Part shown: piece after piece, positions 9,359 to 17,643 of the stretch | Position numbering within the stretch: the stretch's first letter is position 1 | How the letters are laid out: each line of letters starts with the position of its first letter | Source of the DNA: Streptomyces atriruber | GTDB taxonomy: Bacteria > Actinomycetota > Actinomycetes > Streptomycetales > Streptomycetaceae | Direction: 5' to 3' | Length of the DNA stretch: 52,242 nucleotides | Assembly (NCBI RefSeq): GCF_001418325.1 | Contig: NZ_LIPN01000068.1 | Span: 1 to 52,242 of the forward strand | Program-made: the position numbers and the translations under genes | The notes under the pieces: model-generated | Databases searched by the model: none | Told to the model about the DNA's origin: nothing | What the model saw: the letters and a program-made list of their open reading frames with translations, nothing else

Positions 9359-10207
9359 GTGCAGCGGCCCACGTGCGCTCAGCCCAAGTACGCCCTCGCC
9401 GCGTACGACCCCGAGGCCGCTCCCTACGACGAGATCTGGGCGCTCTGCGCGGACGCGCAGCACCTGTTCGCCGACCAACTGCCGGACCGACCGGGCGTCC
9501 CCGAAGAGCGTGACGCCCCGTCGGACGCGCTGACCGAGCCTCCCGTGCGGCTGCTGGGCTGCTCCCCGCGCGGGGCCCTGAAGGACGGTCTCGAGTCCGG
9601 CAGAAGCGACCTCGGCCACGGCAGGGTCCTGCGCCTCGGCAGGCTGGGGCGGCCCCTGCAGCACGCCGTGGAGGGCGAGATCGTCGCCTGGATCCCCTCC
9701 GCGCGCGGGCCGGGCCTGGTCGACCTCGCCCTGGACCCGTGGACCGTACGGCCGCCGCGCGCCGCCGAGCAGGTCTGGGACGCCTGGTGGTCCGGTAGGC
9801 CCACGGAGCCCAACCTCTGGGCGCGCGACGGCACGGGCGCCGACGGCCGTGCCCACTGGCTGGCCGTCGCCCGCAAACACGCGGGCCGGTCAGGTGCGGT
9901 GGGCCCCGCCCCCGGCACCACGTACCACCTCGACGGCCGCCACATCACCGATGAACCCGCCTTCTACTGCGCACTCGGCGAGGCGGTGAACGGCCCCGGA
10001 GGGTACGCCGGACGGAGCGCGGACACGCTCCGGGACCACCTCCGCGGAGAGGCGGACGCACCGCCGCCCGTCACCCTCGTCTGGCACGCCGCACACACCG
10101 CCCGGACCTGCCTCGGCGTCACACCCCGCACGGACGCCCGGCCACCGTCCTTCGAGGAACTCCTCGACCTGCTCAGGGAGATGGGCGTCGAGGTGGTCCT
10201 GGCCTGA
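9359..10207 (+). CDS. Barstar-like (RNase-inhibitor fold) protein with N-terminal extension
   Basis: A 282-residue soluble protein. The last 95 residues or so have the barstar pattern: DGRHITDEPAFYCALGEAVN, then a Gly-rich turn, a hydrophobic L-V-W strand, and a final helix SFEELLDLLREMGVEVVLA. Barstar domains inhibit barnase-type ribonucleases or act as immunity proteins against toxins with that fold. The first 190 residues contain W-rich segments and match nothing I can name. No ribonuclease or toxin gene is adjacent, but the next gene is also of an immunity superfamily (SUKH). GTG at 9359 is 16 bases after the yccF-domain gene with AGCGGGG upstream. The start is only moderately certain. 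Confidence 0.7.
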   Translation: MQRPTCAQPKYALAAYDPEAAPYDEIWALCADAQHLFADQLPDRPGVPEERDAPSDALTEPPVRLLGCSPRGALKDGLESGRSDLGHGRVLRLGRLGRPLQHAVEGEIVAWIPSARGPGLVDLALDPWTVRPPRAAEQVWDAWWSGRPTEPNLWARDGTGADGRAHWLAVARKHAGRSGAVGPAPGTTYHLDGRHITDEPAFYCALGEAVNGPGGYAGRSADTLRDHLRGEADAPPPVTLVWHAAHTARTCLGVTPRTDARPPSFEELLDLLREMGVEVVLA

Positions 10208-10219
10208 GGGACCGCACCC

Positions 10220-10300
10220 GACGACCGGGCCGGGCCCGGGACGGACTCGGGACCGACCGGGCCGGGTCCGGTCCGGGACTGACCGGGACGGGCTCGGGGC
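10220..10300. repeat. Degenerate GC-rich tandem repeat (ACCGGGxCGGG type)
   Basis: The gap between the barstar-like and SUKH genes consists of imperfect copies of ACCGGGCCGGG and GGGACTGACCGGGA type units spaced roughly 25-30 bases apart. It contains no ATG and no reading frame. It may fold, but no specific hairpin with a U-tract is seen. Confidence 0.5.
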
Positions 10301-10332
10301 TGATTGTCAGTGCCGTGGTCCACCATGAACTC

Positions 10333-10869
10333 ATGACCGACAGCGAGCAGTTGCTGGCCCGTGTCGCCGCCGAGGCGCGCGCCACCCGCCCCTGGGGCTG
10401 GGACTCCCTGCCCGCCCCCGTGGACACGGCCACGCTGGCCCGGGCGGAGGCGTCCCTGGGCTTCACCCTGCCGCCGCTGCTCGCCGCGCTGTACACCCGC
10501 ATAGGAGACGGCGGATTCGGCCCGGAGTACGGCTTGTTGTCGCTGCTCGAAGGCAAGTCCTCCGGAGGCGAGCCGGCCGTCGTCGAGAAGTACCTCGCGA
10601 TGCGCGACTCCGACTGGGGCTGGCCCGAAGGCGTGGTGCCGATATCGCACTGGGGCTGCGCCATGTACGCGTGCGTGGACTGCCGCTCGGACGACGCCCA
10701 GGTCCTGCTCTTCGAGCCCAACGGCGGTGACCCGCGGCACGCCTGGTTCATCGACTCCCCGAGTCTCACGGCCTGGCTCACCGCGTGGCTCGACGGCACG
10801 GGGTGGTACGAGGAGGACAGCGACGGCATGGATCTGCCGCCGTGGCAGGACCCCCGCACGGGCCCGTGA
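10333..10869 (+). CDS. SMI1/KNR4 (SUKH)-family protein
   Basis: A 178-residue protein with the SUKH pattern: a polar N-terminal helix, then ATLARAEASLGFTLPPLLAALY, the R-x-G-D-G-G-F-G-P-EYGLLSL stretch around residues 55-70, a central W-P-E-G-V-V-P-I strand, and WLTAWLDG near residue 150. SUKH domains are frequent immunity proteins for polymorphic toxins and also occur as housekeeping regulators in Streptomyces. ATG at 10333 fits the start of homology; a GTG at 10315 would add six residues. It follows the barstar-like gene after a GC-rich repeat. No cognate toxin is in the window. Confidence 0.8.
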   Translation: MTDSEQLLARVAAEARATRPWGWDSLPAPVDTATLARAEASLGFTLPPLLAALYTRIGDGGFGPEYGLLSLLEGKSSGGEPAVVEKYLAMRDSDWGWPEGVVPISHWGCAMYACVDCRSDDAQVLLFEPNGGDPRHAWFIDSPSLTAWLTAWLDGTGWYEEDSDGMDLPPWQDPRTGP

Positions 10870-11027
10870 GACGAGCCGCAAGGCGACCTCTTCCCGCAGC
10901 TCACGGCGGCGCAGCGCTGTGTCATACACCGCACCTGAGTGATCACCGCAACCGCGCGTCTCCGTGGACACGTCCTACAGGACAACAGCGCACACAAGCT
11001 CACCGCGCGGGAAGGCCGGGTCATCAC

Positions 11028-11294
11028 ATGGGCATCATCAGCTGGGTTCTGCTGGGACTGCTGGCAGGAGCCGTCGCCAAACTGCTGCTGCCCGGCCGCG
11101 ACCCGGGCGGATTCATCGGCACGACCGTCATCGGCATCGCGGGCGCCTTCATCGGCGGCTGGATCTCCGCCCGCTACCTGGACCGCCCGATCGCCAACGA
11201 CTTCTACGACGGCGCCACCTGGGTGGCGGCGATCGGCGGCTCGCTCGTCCTGCTCGTCGCCTACCGCATCCTCTTCGGCCACTCACGGCGCTGA
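11028..11294 (+). CDS. GlsB/YeaQ/YmgE-family membrane protein
   Basis: An 88-residue protein with three hydrophobic helices and the signature of the transglycosylase-associated/GlsB family: GIISWVLLGLLAGAVAKLLLPG at the start, GGFIGTTVIGIAGAFIGGW in the middle, and a C-terminal helix ending in YRILFGHSRR. Members are small stress-associated inner-membrane proteins without known enzymatic activity. ATG at 11028 fits the family length; a longer upstream reading has no homology. The gene ends just before a bidirectional terminator shared with yajQ. Confidence 0.88.
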   Translation: MGIISWVLLGLLAGAVAKLLLPGRDPGGFIGTTVIGIAGAFIGGWISARYLDRPIANDFYDGATWVAAIGGSLVLLVAYRILFGHSRR

Positions 11295-11325
11295 GGCGCC
11301 GTCCCACGAACTGCGGCCAGCAGCA

Positions 11326-11357
11326 AGGGCGGGCTCCCCGACCGGGGTGCCCGCCCT
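11326..11357. terminator. Bidirectional terminator between glsB-like gene and yajQ
   Basis: The arms AGGGCGGGC and GCCCGCCCT enclose an inner CCCC/GGGG stem and a GACC loop. The hairpin lies between two convergent genes and can serve both strands. Confidence 0.75.
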
Positions 11358-11396
11358 CCGTGGTTCGTACGGACAGCGGACTGCCCGGCGAACCGA

Positions 11397-11885
11397 CTAC
11401 CGGTAGTTCACGAACTGCACCGCGAAGTCGAAGTCCTGCCCCTTGAGCAGCGCCTGCACGGCCTGCAGGTCGTCCCGGCTCTTCGAGCTGACCCGCAGCT
11501 CGTCACCCTGGACCTGCGCCTTGACGCCCTTGGGGCCCTCGTCGCGGATGATCTTGGCGACCTTCTTCGCGTTCTCCTGGGAGATGCCCTCTTCGATCGA
11601 GGCGAAGATCTTGTACTCCTTGCCGGACAGCTGCGGCTCACCCGCGTCCAGCGACTTCAGCGAGATGCCGCGCTTGATCAGCTTGGACTGGAAGATGTCG
11701 AGGATCGCCTTGACCCGCTCCTCGCCGTTCGCCTCCATCAGGATCTTCTCGCCGGACCAGGCGATCGAGGCGCCCGTGCCCTTGAAGTCGTAACGCTGCG
11801 AGATCTCCTTGGCGGCCTGGTTGAGGGCGTTGTCGACCTCCTGCCGCTCGACCTTCGAGACGATGTCGAAACTGGAGTCGGCCAT
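11397..11885 (-). CDS. yajQ: YajQ family nucleotide-binding protein
   Basis: A 162-residue cytosolic protein that matches the family end to end: it starts [20 protein letters not shown], has the [12 protein letters not shown] stretch at about residue 30, and closes with the family C-terminus [10 protein letters not shown]. YajQ proteins have a double ferredoxin-like fold, bind nucleotides and, in Xanthomonas, cyclic di-GMP; the Streptomyces role is unknown. A good ribosome-binding site (AAGGAG) precedes the ATG on the minus strand. It is convergent with the glsB-like gene and divergent from tRNA-Tyr. Confidence 0.95.
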   Translation of the reverse strand: MADSSFDIVSKVERQEVDNALNQAAKEISQRYDFKGTGASIAWSGEKILMEANGEERVKAILDIFQSKLIKRGISLKSLDAGEPQLSGKEYKIFASIEEGISQENAKKVAKIIRDEGPKGVKAQVQGDELRVSSKSRDDLQAVQALLKGQDFDFAVQFVNYR

Positions 11886-12080
11886 GTCCTGTGGCTCCTT
11901 GTATCGGGGTATGCGTACTCAGCGGATACACGGCCGACTGACGCGGGCCGCGTCCGCAAAGCCTAGCCACCGCCCCCGCATCGGGTGCCGATCAATCGGG
12001 TGGCGAAGCACCCCCACGCATCAGGTATCGTTTACGTCGTTGCCACGGAGCGCCGCGCAAGCGGAGCGGGCAGCAAACCC

Positions 12081-12162
12081 GGCGGTGTGCCCGAGCGGCC
12101 AAAGGGAGCAGACTGTAAATCTGCCGGCTCAGCCTTCCCAGGTTCGAATCCTGGCGCCGCCA
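12081..12162 (+). tRNA. tRNA-Tyr (GTA)
   Basis: A class II tRNA of 82 bases. The acceptor arm GGCGGTG pairs with CGCCGCC, the anticodon loop CTGTAAA reads GTA at 12115-12117, the variable arm is long, and the T arm is CCAGG-TTCGAAT-CCTGG. No CCA is encoded. From memory, this is the tRNA used as attB by the integrative element SLP1 in S. coelicolor. No second copy of the 3' half and no integrase gene are seen downstream. Confidence 0.97.
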
Positions 12163-12171
12163 CATGAAGGT

Positions 12172-12213
12172 AAACCCCCTCCGATCTGCGGAAACGTAGA
12201 TCGGAGGGGGTTT
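12172..12213. terminator. Strong terminator after tRNA-Tyr, shared with NACHT gene
   Basis: A perfect 16-bp stem (AAACCCCCTCCGATCT with AGATCGGAGGGGGTTT) encloses a 10-base loop and is followed by TTTCTTCG. It lies between the tRNA and the convergent NACHT gene, so it can stop transcription in both directions. Confidence 0.88.
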
Positions 12214-12249
12214 CTTCGTATGCGGGCCGGACGGGTTCGGGCCTCGGCG

Positions 12250-14970
12250 TCAGAGCGGGCCCAGACGCCCCCGTACGACCGCCGTGGACTCCGGAAGCAG
12301 GTGGGAGCCGACCAGGACGGCCTCTTCGGGGACACGGAGAGTGAGCAGGCTGCGGATCCGCTCCAGGGTGCTGAGGTCGATGCGCGGGTGGAGCGTCTCG
12401 ATGGTCAGCTCGCACAGCTTGGGGAAGAGGGCCAGCCAGTCCCACGTGGCTCCCATGTCGGCGTCGACCCACAGGTGGGTGAGGCGCTGCCCCGGGCACG
12501 TGGCGACGAACTCGTCCACCGTGACCTCGCCCGTGATCTTGATGCGGGAGCGCCCTCCGTAGCTGCGCAGTGCGCGCAGTTCACTCAGGTTCGACACGGG
12601 AAAGTAGAGGCCGTCCTCGATGAGGTGTGCGACCACTTCCTGGCCGTACAGGTCCGTCTCGTACCGGCCCCACGCGCGGGCGAGTTCGTTGCGGACCCGC
12701 AGGTCCGGATGGTTGCGGTACTTGGCGAGCACCTCGATCGCGGCGTCCGTCGCGATCGGCGTGGCGGTCAGCACGGTGAAGTACGCCTCGTCGGCCACCG
12801 CCCGGTAGGCCGCCTCCTCCGCCTCGGCCTTCGCCTTCTGCACGTCGGTGTCGAACGGGTCCGGGGCGTTCGGGCGCTGCGGCAGCTCCCGGGGGCCGGG
12901 CAGCAGTTCGAGTACGACGGGACCGATCGCCGCCAGTGCACGCGCCTGGTCCGGCGAGCGCGGGGGGATGAGGGCGGCCGCCCTCTCCTGCACCTCCGCC
13001 CGCACCGAAGGGGCGAGCTCGGTCGCGTGCTCCAGGCAGGCCGCCGCCAGGAGGTGGAGACGGTCCCTGCCCTGGCGCGAGGTGTCCTCGCGCCTGATCA
13101 GGCCGGTGAGCAGATACGTGCGCTCGGTGGGCCGCGCGTGGGCCACGGCCATCCTGATGACGTCCTCCCACTGGTCCAGATGCGCATTGGCGATCAGGAA
13201 GTCGAAGTCGAGCCCTTCGACGGCCGCTTTCGCCCCGAGGTAGTCCTGGAAGGTGCGGTGGACGAAGTCCATGGAGTCCGCACTCGGTTCACGGAGCAGG
13301 CCGCTACGGATGAGCAGATGCCTGTAGACCGTCTCCGGAGAGCCCTGTTCGGCGACCTTGGGCATCGCGGGCAGGGCCTGGCCCAAGAGCTCCACCGCGT
13401 CGGTGCGGGTCATCTCCGAGCGGCCGTTGCGGATCATCCAGTAGGCCAGCTTCTGGATCAGCTGGATGTGCTCGGCCTCGCTGACGTGGATGGGTCCGGT
13501 CTTGTAGACGCCGCGCTCGCGGTCGCGCCGGAACAGCAGCATCGACAGGGCCGCGTCGTAGATCTCCTTGCGGCCTTCCGGGAGGTACCCGCGGCGGTCC
13601 TGGTGCAGGGCGCAGATCAGCCCGCACATCAGCGGGTTGATGGCGAGTCGGCTCAGGTCCTGCTGGGCCCGCACGGCACGGAGCAGCTCCTTGGCGTACT
13701 GGTCGCTGATGCCCGCCGCCTTGTGCCACCGCTGGATGAACTCGGCGATGTCGTCGCGCTTCATGGGGGCGAGGTCGAGCTCGGCGAAGTCGTCGTCGTT
13801 CAGCCAGCGTTCCCGCACGGCCGACGGCCGCGAGGTGACGAGCCAGCGGTTGTCGGGGTAGGCGCTGAGCAGCTCCCGGAGCCAGCGGCGGGCGTCGTTG
13901 CGGTCGTCCTCCGGGATCTCGTCGATCCCGTCGATCAGGATCAGCCCGCGCCCCGCCTGCAGCACCCTGTCGATCCACCCGTGCGGCTGACTGCCGGCGA
14001 TCGGGCAGTCCACGGCCGCCAGGAACCCGTCCGGCGCCGGGAGAGGGGCACCGCTGCGCGTCAGCGTGCGCAGCGGGAGGACGAACGGCACGAGTCCGTA
14101 GAGGTAGAGCAGCTCGTCGTCCAGGGACTTCTTCGCCGTGGACACCGCGAGCCACTGGATGAGCGTCGTCTTCCCGGATCCGGCAAGTCCGCGCAGGAGC
14201 ACGCGATTGCGGCCCGCGAGGACATGATCGGCCGGGACCACGGAGGGGGCGGCGCTCAACACGTCGGCGGCCGCGTTCAGCCGGAGATAGGCCACGTCGA
14301 GCCGCCAGCTCTCCGGCGCGCCCGACAGGTCGAGGCCGAAGATGCTCAGCTTGCCGTGCTTGGTCGCGATGTAGTGCGCGTACCGCTCCTCGAAGGGGCT
14401 GTCCGCCGGGGACGGCGACCGGGTGATCAGGGAGTCGATCTTCCGGGTCAACTCCTCGATGTCGCGGCTCTGCTCGAGCAGGGTGCGCGGCACGAACGTC
14501 GACCGCTGGGTGAAGAAGTTCAGGATGTGCAGGCAGGCGGTGTCCAGGACACCGGCGTGCAGCGTGACCGCGTCGTGGGACAGGCCGAGCGTCGCGGTCC
14601 TGTTCTGCGCGCGCAGGTGCTGGGAGAGCGCGAGATGGCCGAGGCGCACGGCCTGTACGTCGTCCATCTCGAGCATCCCGAGGGACCGCAGGGAGTCGGT
14701 GACGGCGTGGATGACGGCCTGCTTCTCGAAGGACGGAAGCAGCTCCTCCACGCCGGTCGAGTGCGCGGCGCGCTGGACGAGCTCTTCCGAGATCTTGCGC
14801 AGATCCTTGTCGGAGAGCGTGCGCTTCTCGCCCCGGAACGAGACGAGACGGGACACGCGGATGGGCTTGTCGACGAGGCCCGCCCCGGCGCCCTCGGGCA
14901 GGAACAGCTTTTTGATCAGCGGCCCCACGACGCTCGACGCGAGTCGGGCTCCGATCACGGCGGGTTCCAT
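12250..14970 (-). CDS. NACHT-domain STAND NTPase with LRR-like C-terminus
   Basis: A 906-residue protein. Residues 1-240 are helical and resemble the helical N-terminal domains of bacterial NACHT proteins. The NTPase follows: Walker A GLAGSGKTT at about residues 261-269, Walker B LILIDGIDEIP near 343-353, then TSRPSAVRE as sensor and a winged-helix part containing INPLMCGLICAL. The last 150 residues or so look like a degenerate leucine-rich sensor (LTHLWVDADMG, LCELTIETLHP). Bacterial NACHT proteins of this layout protect against phages. ATG at 14970 has GGAGGG upstream; the longer frame starting at 15063 adds an unrelated leader. The gene stands alone, convergent with tRNA-Tyr, in a stretch that varies between Streptomyces. 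Domain calls are secure; the defence role is inferred. Confidence 0.88.
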   Translation of the reverse strand: MEPAVIGARLASSVVGPLIKKLFLPEGAGAGLVDKPIRVSRLVSFRGEKRTLSDKDLRKISEELVQRAAHSTGVEELLPSFEKQAVIHAVTDSLRSLGMLEMDDVQAVRLGHLALSQHLRAQNRTATLGLSHDAVTLHAGVLDTACLHILNFFTQRSTFVPRTLLEQSRDIEELTRKIDSLITRSPSPADSPFEERYAHYIATKHGKLSIFGLDLSGAPESWRLDVAYLRLNAAADVLSAAPSVVPADHVLAGRNRVLLRGLAGSGKTTLIQWLAVSTAKKSLDDELLYLYGLVPFVLPLRTLTRSGAPLPAPDGFLAAVDCPIAGSQPHGWIDRVLQAGRGLILIDGIDEIPEDDRNDARRWLRELLSAYPDNRWLVTSRPSAVRERWLNDDDFAELDLAPMKRDDIAEFIQRWHKAAGISDQYAKELLRAVRAQQDLSRLAINPLMCGLICALHQDRRGYLPEGRKEIYDAALSMLLFRRDRERGVYKTGPIHVSEAEHIQLIQKLAYWMIRNGRSEMTRTDAVELLGQALPAMPKVAEQGSPETVYRHLLIRSGLLREPSADSMDFVHRTFQDYLGAKAAVEGLDFDFLIANAHLDQWEDVIRMAVAHARPTERTYLLTGLIRREDTSRQGRDRLHLLAAACLEHATELAPSVRAEVQERAAALIPPRSPDQARALAAIGPVVLELLPGPRELPQRPNAPDPFDTDVQKAKAEAEEAAYRAVADEAYFTVLTATPIATDAAIEVLAKYRNHPDLRVRNELARAWGRYETDLYGQEVVAHLIEDGLYFPVSNLSELRALRSYGGRSRIKITGEVTVDEFVATCPGQRLTHLWVDADMGATWDWLALFPKLCELTIETLHPRIDLSTLERIRSLLTLRVPEEAVLVGSHLLPESTAVVRGRLGPL

Positions 14971-15048
14971 CTGCCCTCCGGGCATCCATGCGGCGTGACC
15001 AGCCAGCCGTCCTGGAGGCCAGGATAGGGTCGCGCCCGCGGAGGATTT

Positions 15049-15081
15049 GCCCAACTGCGGCAATTCGCCGCACAGTTGGGC
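15049..15081. promoter_or_regulatory. 33-bp inverted repeat upstream of the NACHT gene
   Basis: The outer arms GCCCAACTG and CAGTTGGGC pair perfectly, the inner CGGC/GCCG continues the stem with a two-base CA bulge, and the loop is AATTC. It lies 79-111 bases before the NACHT ATG, in the gap with the divergent zinc-ribbon gene. It could be an operator or an RNA hairpin in a leader. Confidence 0.5.
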
Positions 15082-15201
15082 TGTACGTCAGTGAGCTGCG
15101 GAAACCGCGGACGCCGAGCCCGGAATTCTTTTCGTACGTGCATCCGGGGCGTTCCGCGGGGGTGATGAGCCCAGGACGCCCCGGATGGGCACACTGATCA
15201 C

Positions 15202-15414
15202 ATGTCGTCCCGTCGCAGAAACTGCCCGGAGTGCCGCCGCGAGATCGCCGTCGTCGGCGGACGCTTCGCCCGCCACGACCCGCCCGGCCCGCGCGGCGCG
15301 GGTGACCTGATCTCCTGCCCCGGATCCCGCAGGCAGGCCCACCTGGGCGCCGCACAGCCCGCTCTGGACGGCTATGCGGTCCCGGACTGCCCCGGACAGC
15401 TCCCGCTGTTCTGA
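15202..15414 (+). CDS. Small zinc-ribbon-like protein, unknown function
   Basis: A 70-residue protein beginning MSSRRRNCPECRREIAVVGG. It has one CPEC knuckle near residue 8, a histidine at about residue 25, a lone cysteine in ISCPGSRR and a second in VPDCPGQLPLF. This is compatible with a small metal-binding ribbon, although the second pair of ligands is not a clean CxxC. It is divergent from the NACHT gene, and the inverted repeat lies between them. I do not recognise a family. Codon usage looks like that of its neighbours. The start has no strong Shine-Dalgarno. Confidence 0.6.
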   Translation: MSSRRRNCPECRREIAVVGGRFARHDPPGPRGAGDLISCPGSRRQAHLGAAQPALDGYAVPDCPGQLPLF

Positions 15415-15462
15415 GGGGCCCTCAGGGGCCTTCCCGGGCGCCCCTCGGCAGCCCGTCGGACC

Positions 15463-16119
15463 TCAGTTGCCCGCAACCGACTTGGCGGCCACCGACACCG
15501 GCACGGACCCGCTGACCAGCTCCAGCGTCAGCCCGGCCGTCGCCGGCGTCTCCAGGAGCTCCGCCAGCACCGCAGCCACGTCGTCCCGCGGGATCGGCCC
15601 GCGACCGGTCGACGCCTCCAGACGTACGAGACCGGTGCCCGCGTCGTCCGTGAGCATCCCGGGACGCAGGATCGTCCAGTCCAGGGCGGCACGCGCGCGT
15701 ACGGACGCGTCGGCCTCGCCCTTGGCCCGCAGATAGGCGTCGAAGATCTCGTCGCCCTGGTGCGCGGGATCGGCGCCCATGGACGACACGACGATGTAGC
15801 GCCGCACTCCTGCCCGCTCCGCCGCGTCCGCGAAGAGGACGGCCGCGCCCCGGTCCACGGAGTTCTTCCGGTCGGCGCCGCTGCCGGGCCCGGCGCCCGC
15901 CGCGAAGACGGCCGCGTCGGCGCCGCGCAGATGCCCGGCGACCTCGTCCACGGAGGCCGACTCCAGGTCGCACAGCACCGGTTCGGCACCGGCCTCGCGC
16001 AGATCGGATTCCTGCCCGGCGCTGCGGATCAGCCCGGCGACCTCATCACCACGCGCGGAGAGCAGACGCTCCAGCCGCAGCGCGATCTGACCATGACCTC
16101 CAGCGATGACAATGCGCAT
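15463..16119 (-). CDS. NAD(P)-binding SDR-like protein (NmrA/YwnB type)
   Basis: A 218-residue atypical short-chain dehydrogenase. It begins MRIVIAGGHGQIALRL, with the dinucleotide-binding G-G-H-G-x-I pattern in place of GxxGxxG. A second strand AAVFAAGAGPGSG follows near residue 70, and a YIVVSSMGAD strand near 105 precedes the YLRAKGEAD segment that holds the expected Tyr and Lys. The C-terminal part TILRPGMLTDDAG is typical of the family. The substrate is unknown. ATG at 16119 has GGGAG upstream on the minus strand; the longer frame to 16320 would run through a repeat region and was rejected. Confidence 0.85.
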   Translation of the reverse strand: MRIVIAGGHGQIALRLERLLSARGDEVAGLIRSAGQESDLREAGAEPVLCDLESASVDEVAGHLRGADAAVFAAGAGPGSGADRKNSVDRGAAVLFADAAERAGVRRYIVVSSMGADPAHQGDEIFDAYLRAKGEADASVRARAALDWTILRPGMLTDDAGTGLVRLEASTGRGPIPRDDVAAVLAELLETPATAGLTLELVSGSVPVSVAAKSVAGN

Positions 16120-16210
16120 ACTCCCGACCGTACGACAGGGCGGACGCGAGCGCTCAACGCGCGCGTGGGGACCCGGCGATCCGCCGACCGCGACCGCACC
16201 ACCGAGTGGC

Positions 16211-16320
16211 CGCGCAACACCCCACCGCGCTGCCGTGCAGCACCCCACCGAAGCGCCGTACCGCCGTGCAACACCCTCCACGGGACCGCCGTGCAGCACC
16301 CCCACCGAACCGCCGCACAA
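16211..16320. repeat. Four degenerate direct repeats, period about 25-30 bases
   Basis: Copies of a CCGTGCARCACCCCACCG-like unit begin near 16211, 16233, 16264 and 16289, and a partial copy begins at 16311. They fill the gap upstream of the NAD(P)-binding gene. No partner protein or spacer conservation typical of CRISPR is seen. Confidence 0.6.
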
Positions 16321-16347
16321 CCGCGTCCGTCACACGACCGCACACAC

Positions 16348-17643
16348 TCAAGAGGACGGTTCGTCACCCGTCGGACGTCCGGGCGCCGCCCCCGTCGACC
16401 GCCCCTGGCGCGGCAGGTCCAACGCCACCGCCGCGGCCGAGTCGCAGTACTCGCGCACCGCGCTGGTCCGCGCCACGACCCGCCCGCGGTGCACCACGAT
16501 CCGGCTGTACGCGAGCGACAGCGCACCCGCGAGCCGGTCGCCGCGCACGGCGAGCAACTCGGCGGGGAATCCCGCCTCCACCCGCACCTCCGGCAGCCCC
16601 ATGGCCGCCCGAGCGGCGCCGCTCACCGCGCCGTAGGCGTCCTCGGGCCGCATCCTGCACCGCGAGGCCAGCAGGTACGCCGCCTCCAGCGGATCCCCGC
16701 GCCCCACCGGGTTCGACAGGTCCCGCATCGCCCCGCTGCCCGCGGCGACCCGCACTCCCGCCGACCGCAGCAACCGCACGGGAGCCACCCCGTGCCGCTC
16801 CGCGCTCCCGCAGCCGCCCTGCGGCAGACAGACCACCGTCACCGCGGCCGCCGCGAGCTGCTCGGCGGTGCGCGAGGCCACGTCCGCGGGCAGCCGTCCG
16901 AGTCCGGCGCACGGGCCGATCGTCACCCCGGCCCGCAGGCCGCCCGCCATCGCGGCGAGTCGCCCGAGGCGCGCCGGATCGTTACCGTCCGTGTGCAGGT
17001 CGACGGGGCAGCCGTGCTCCGCGGCGATCTCCAGGACCGCCTCCGCGTACCCCGCCGGATCGGGGTCGAGATCAGGACAACCGCCCACTACGGAGGCGCC
17101 CATTTTCACCGCGTCCCGCAGCATCGCGAGCCCGTCCGCGCCCGCGACGCCGGTCAGCAGCCGCGGCACGGCGACGGCCGTCAGGTCGACCAGGCCACGG
17201 AGCGAGCGCCGCGCCTGCAGCACCGCCTCCATCGGGCCGAGCCCCTGGACGTCCCCGATCCGCACGTGCGACCGCAGCGCCGTGGCGCCGTGCCCGAGCT
17301 GCAGCAGCGCAGCTTCGGTGGCCCGGCGCTGGACGTCCGGGACGTCGTACGGGACCGGGCCCGGCGCGTCCGCCGACAGCGCCGTGTCGCCGTGCGTGTG
17401 CGGCTCCGCGGCCGCGGGCAGCAGGAGGTAGCCGCCGAGGTCCACGCGCGCGGCATGGGCGCTCAGGCTGCCGGCCGTGCCGACCGCCTCGATGCGTCCG
17501 TTGCCGAGCCGGACGTCCACGGTCCGGCCGTCGGTGAGCCGGGCGCCGCAGAGCAGCAGGGCCCCGGCGTCCGCGGCGGGGCCGGAGCCGGAGGGGCCTG
17601 AGGCGCCGGAGGAGTGGGGCTGCTGCGGCTGGCTGTCGGGCAT
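16348..17643 (-). CDS. Cytosine-deaminase-like amidohydrolase
   Basis: A 431-residue TIM-barrel metal-dependent hydrolase. An N-terminal beta sandwich starts near residue 28 (ALLLCGARLTDGR). The metal motif EPHTHGD lies near residue 80, in the place of the PHxHLD motif of cytosine deaminases. A second metal or substrate histidine is in PVDLHTDGND near residue 217. The expected late aspartate is less clear: the segment VRVAAGSGAMRDLSNPVG carries an Asp but not the usual SDxxxD. The likely reaction is deamination or amide hydrolysis of a small heterocycle; the substrate cannot be named. The ATG at 17643 has AGGAG upstream. The first 27 residues are low-complexity. Confidence 0.75.
   Translation of the reverse strand: MPDSQPQQPHSSGASGPSGSGPAADAGALLLCGARLTDGRTVDVRLGNGRIEAVGTAGSLSAHAARVDLGGYLLLPAAAEPHTHGDTALSADAPGPVPYDVPDVQRRATEAALLQLGHGATALRSHVRIGDVQGLGPMEAVLQARRSLRGLVDLTAVAVPRLLTGVAGADGLAMLRDAVKMGASVVGGCPDLDPDPAGYAEAVLEIAAEHGCPVDLHTDGNDPARLGRLAAMAGGLRAGVTIGPCAGLGRLPADVASRTAEQLAAAAVTVVCLPQGGCGSAERHGVAPVRLLRSAGVRVAAGSGAMRDLSNPVGRGDPLEAAYLLASRCRMRPEDAYGAVSGAARAAMGLPEVRVEAGFPAELLAVRGDRLAGALSLAYSRIVVHRGRVVARTSAVREYCDSAAAVALDLPRQGRSTGAAPGRPTGDEPSS

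Noticed and set aside
11809..15027. A 1072-codon plus-strand frame opposite the NACHT gene and across tRNA-Tyr
   Set aside because: It crosses a tRNA and a strong terminator; its sequence is the antisense pattern of the NACHT gene, which has clear Walker motifs.
16211..16320. CRISPR array
   Set aside because: Repeats are degenerate, only about four in number, without unique spacers or cas genes.
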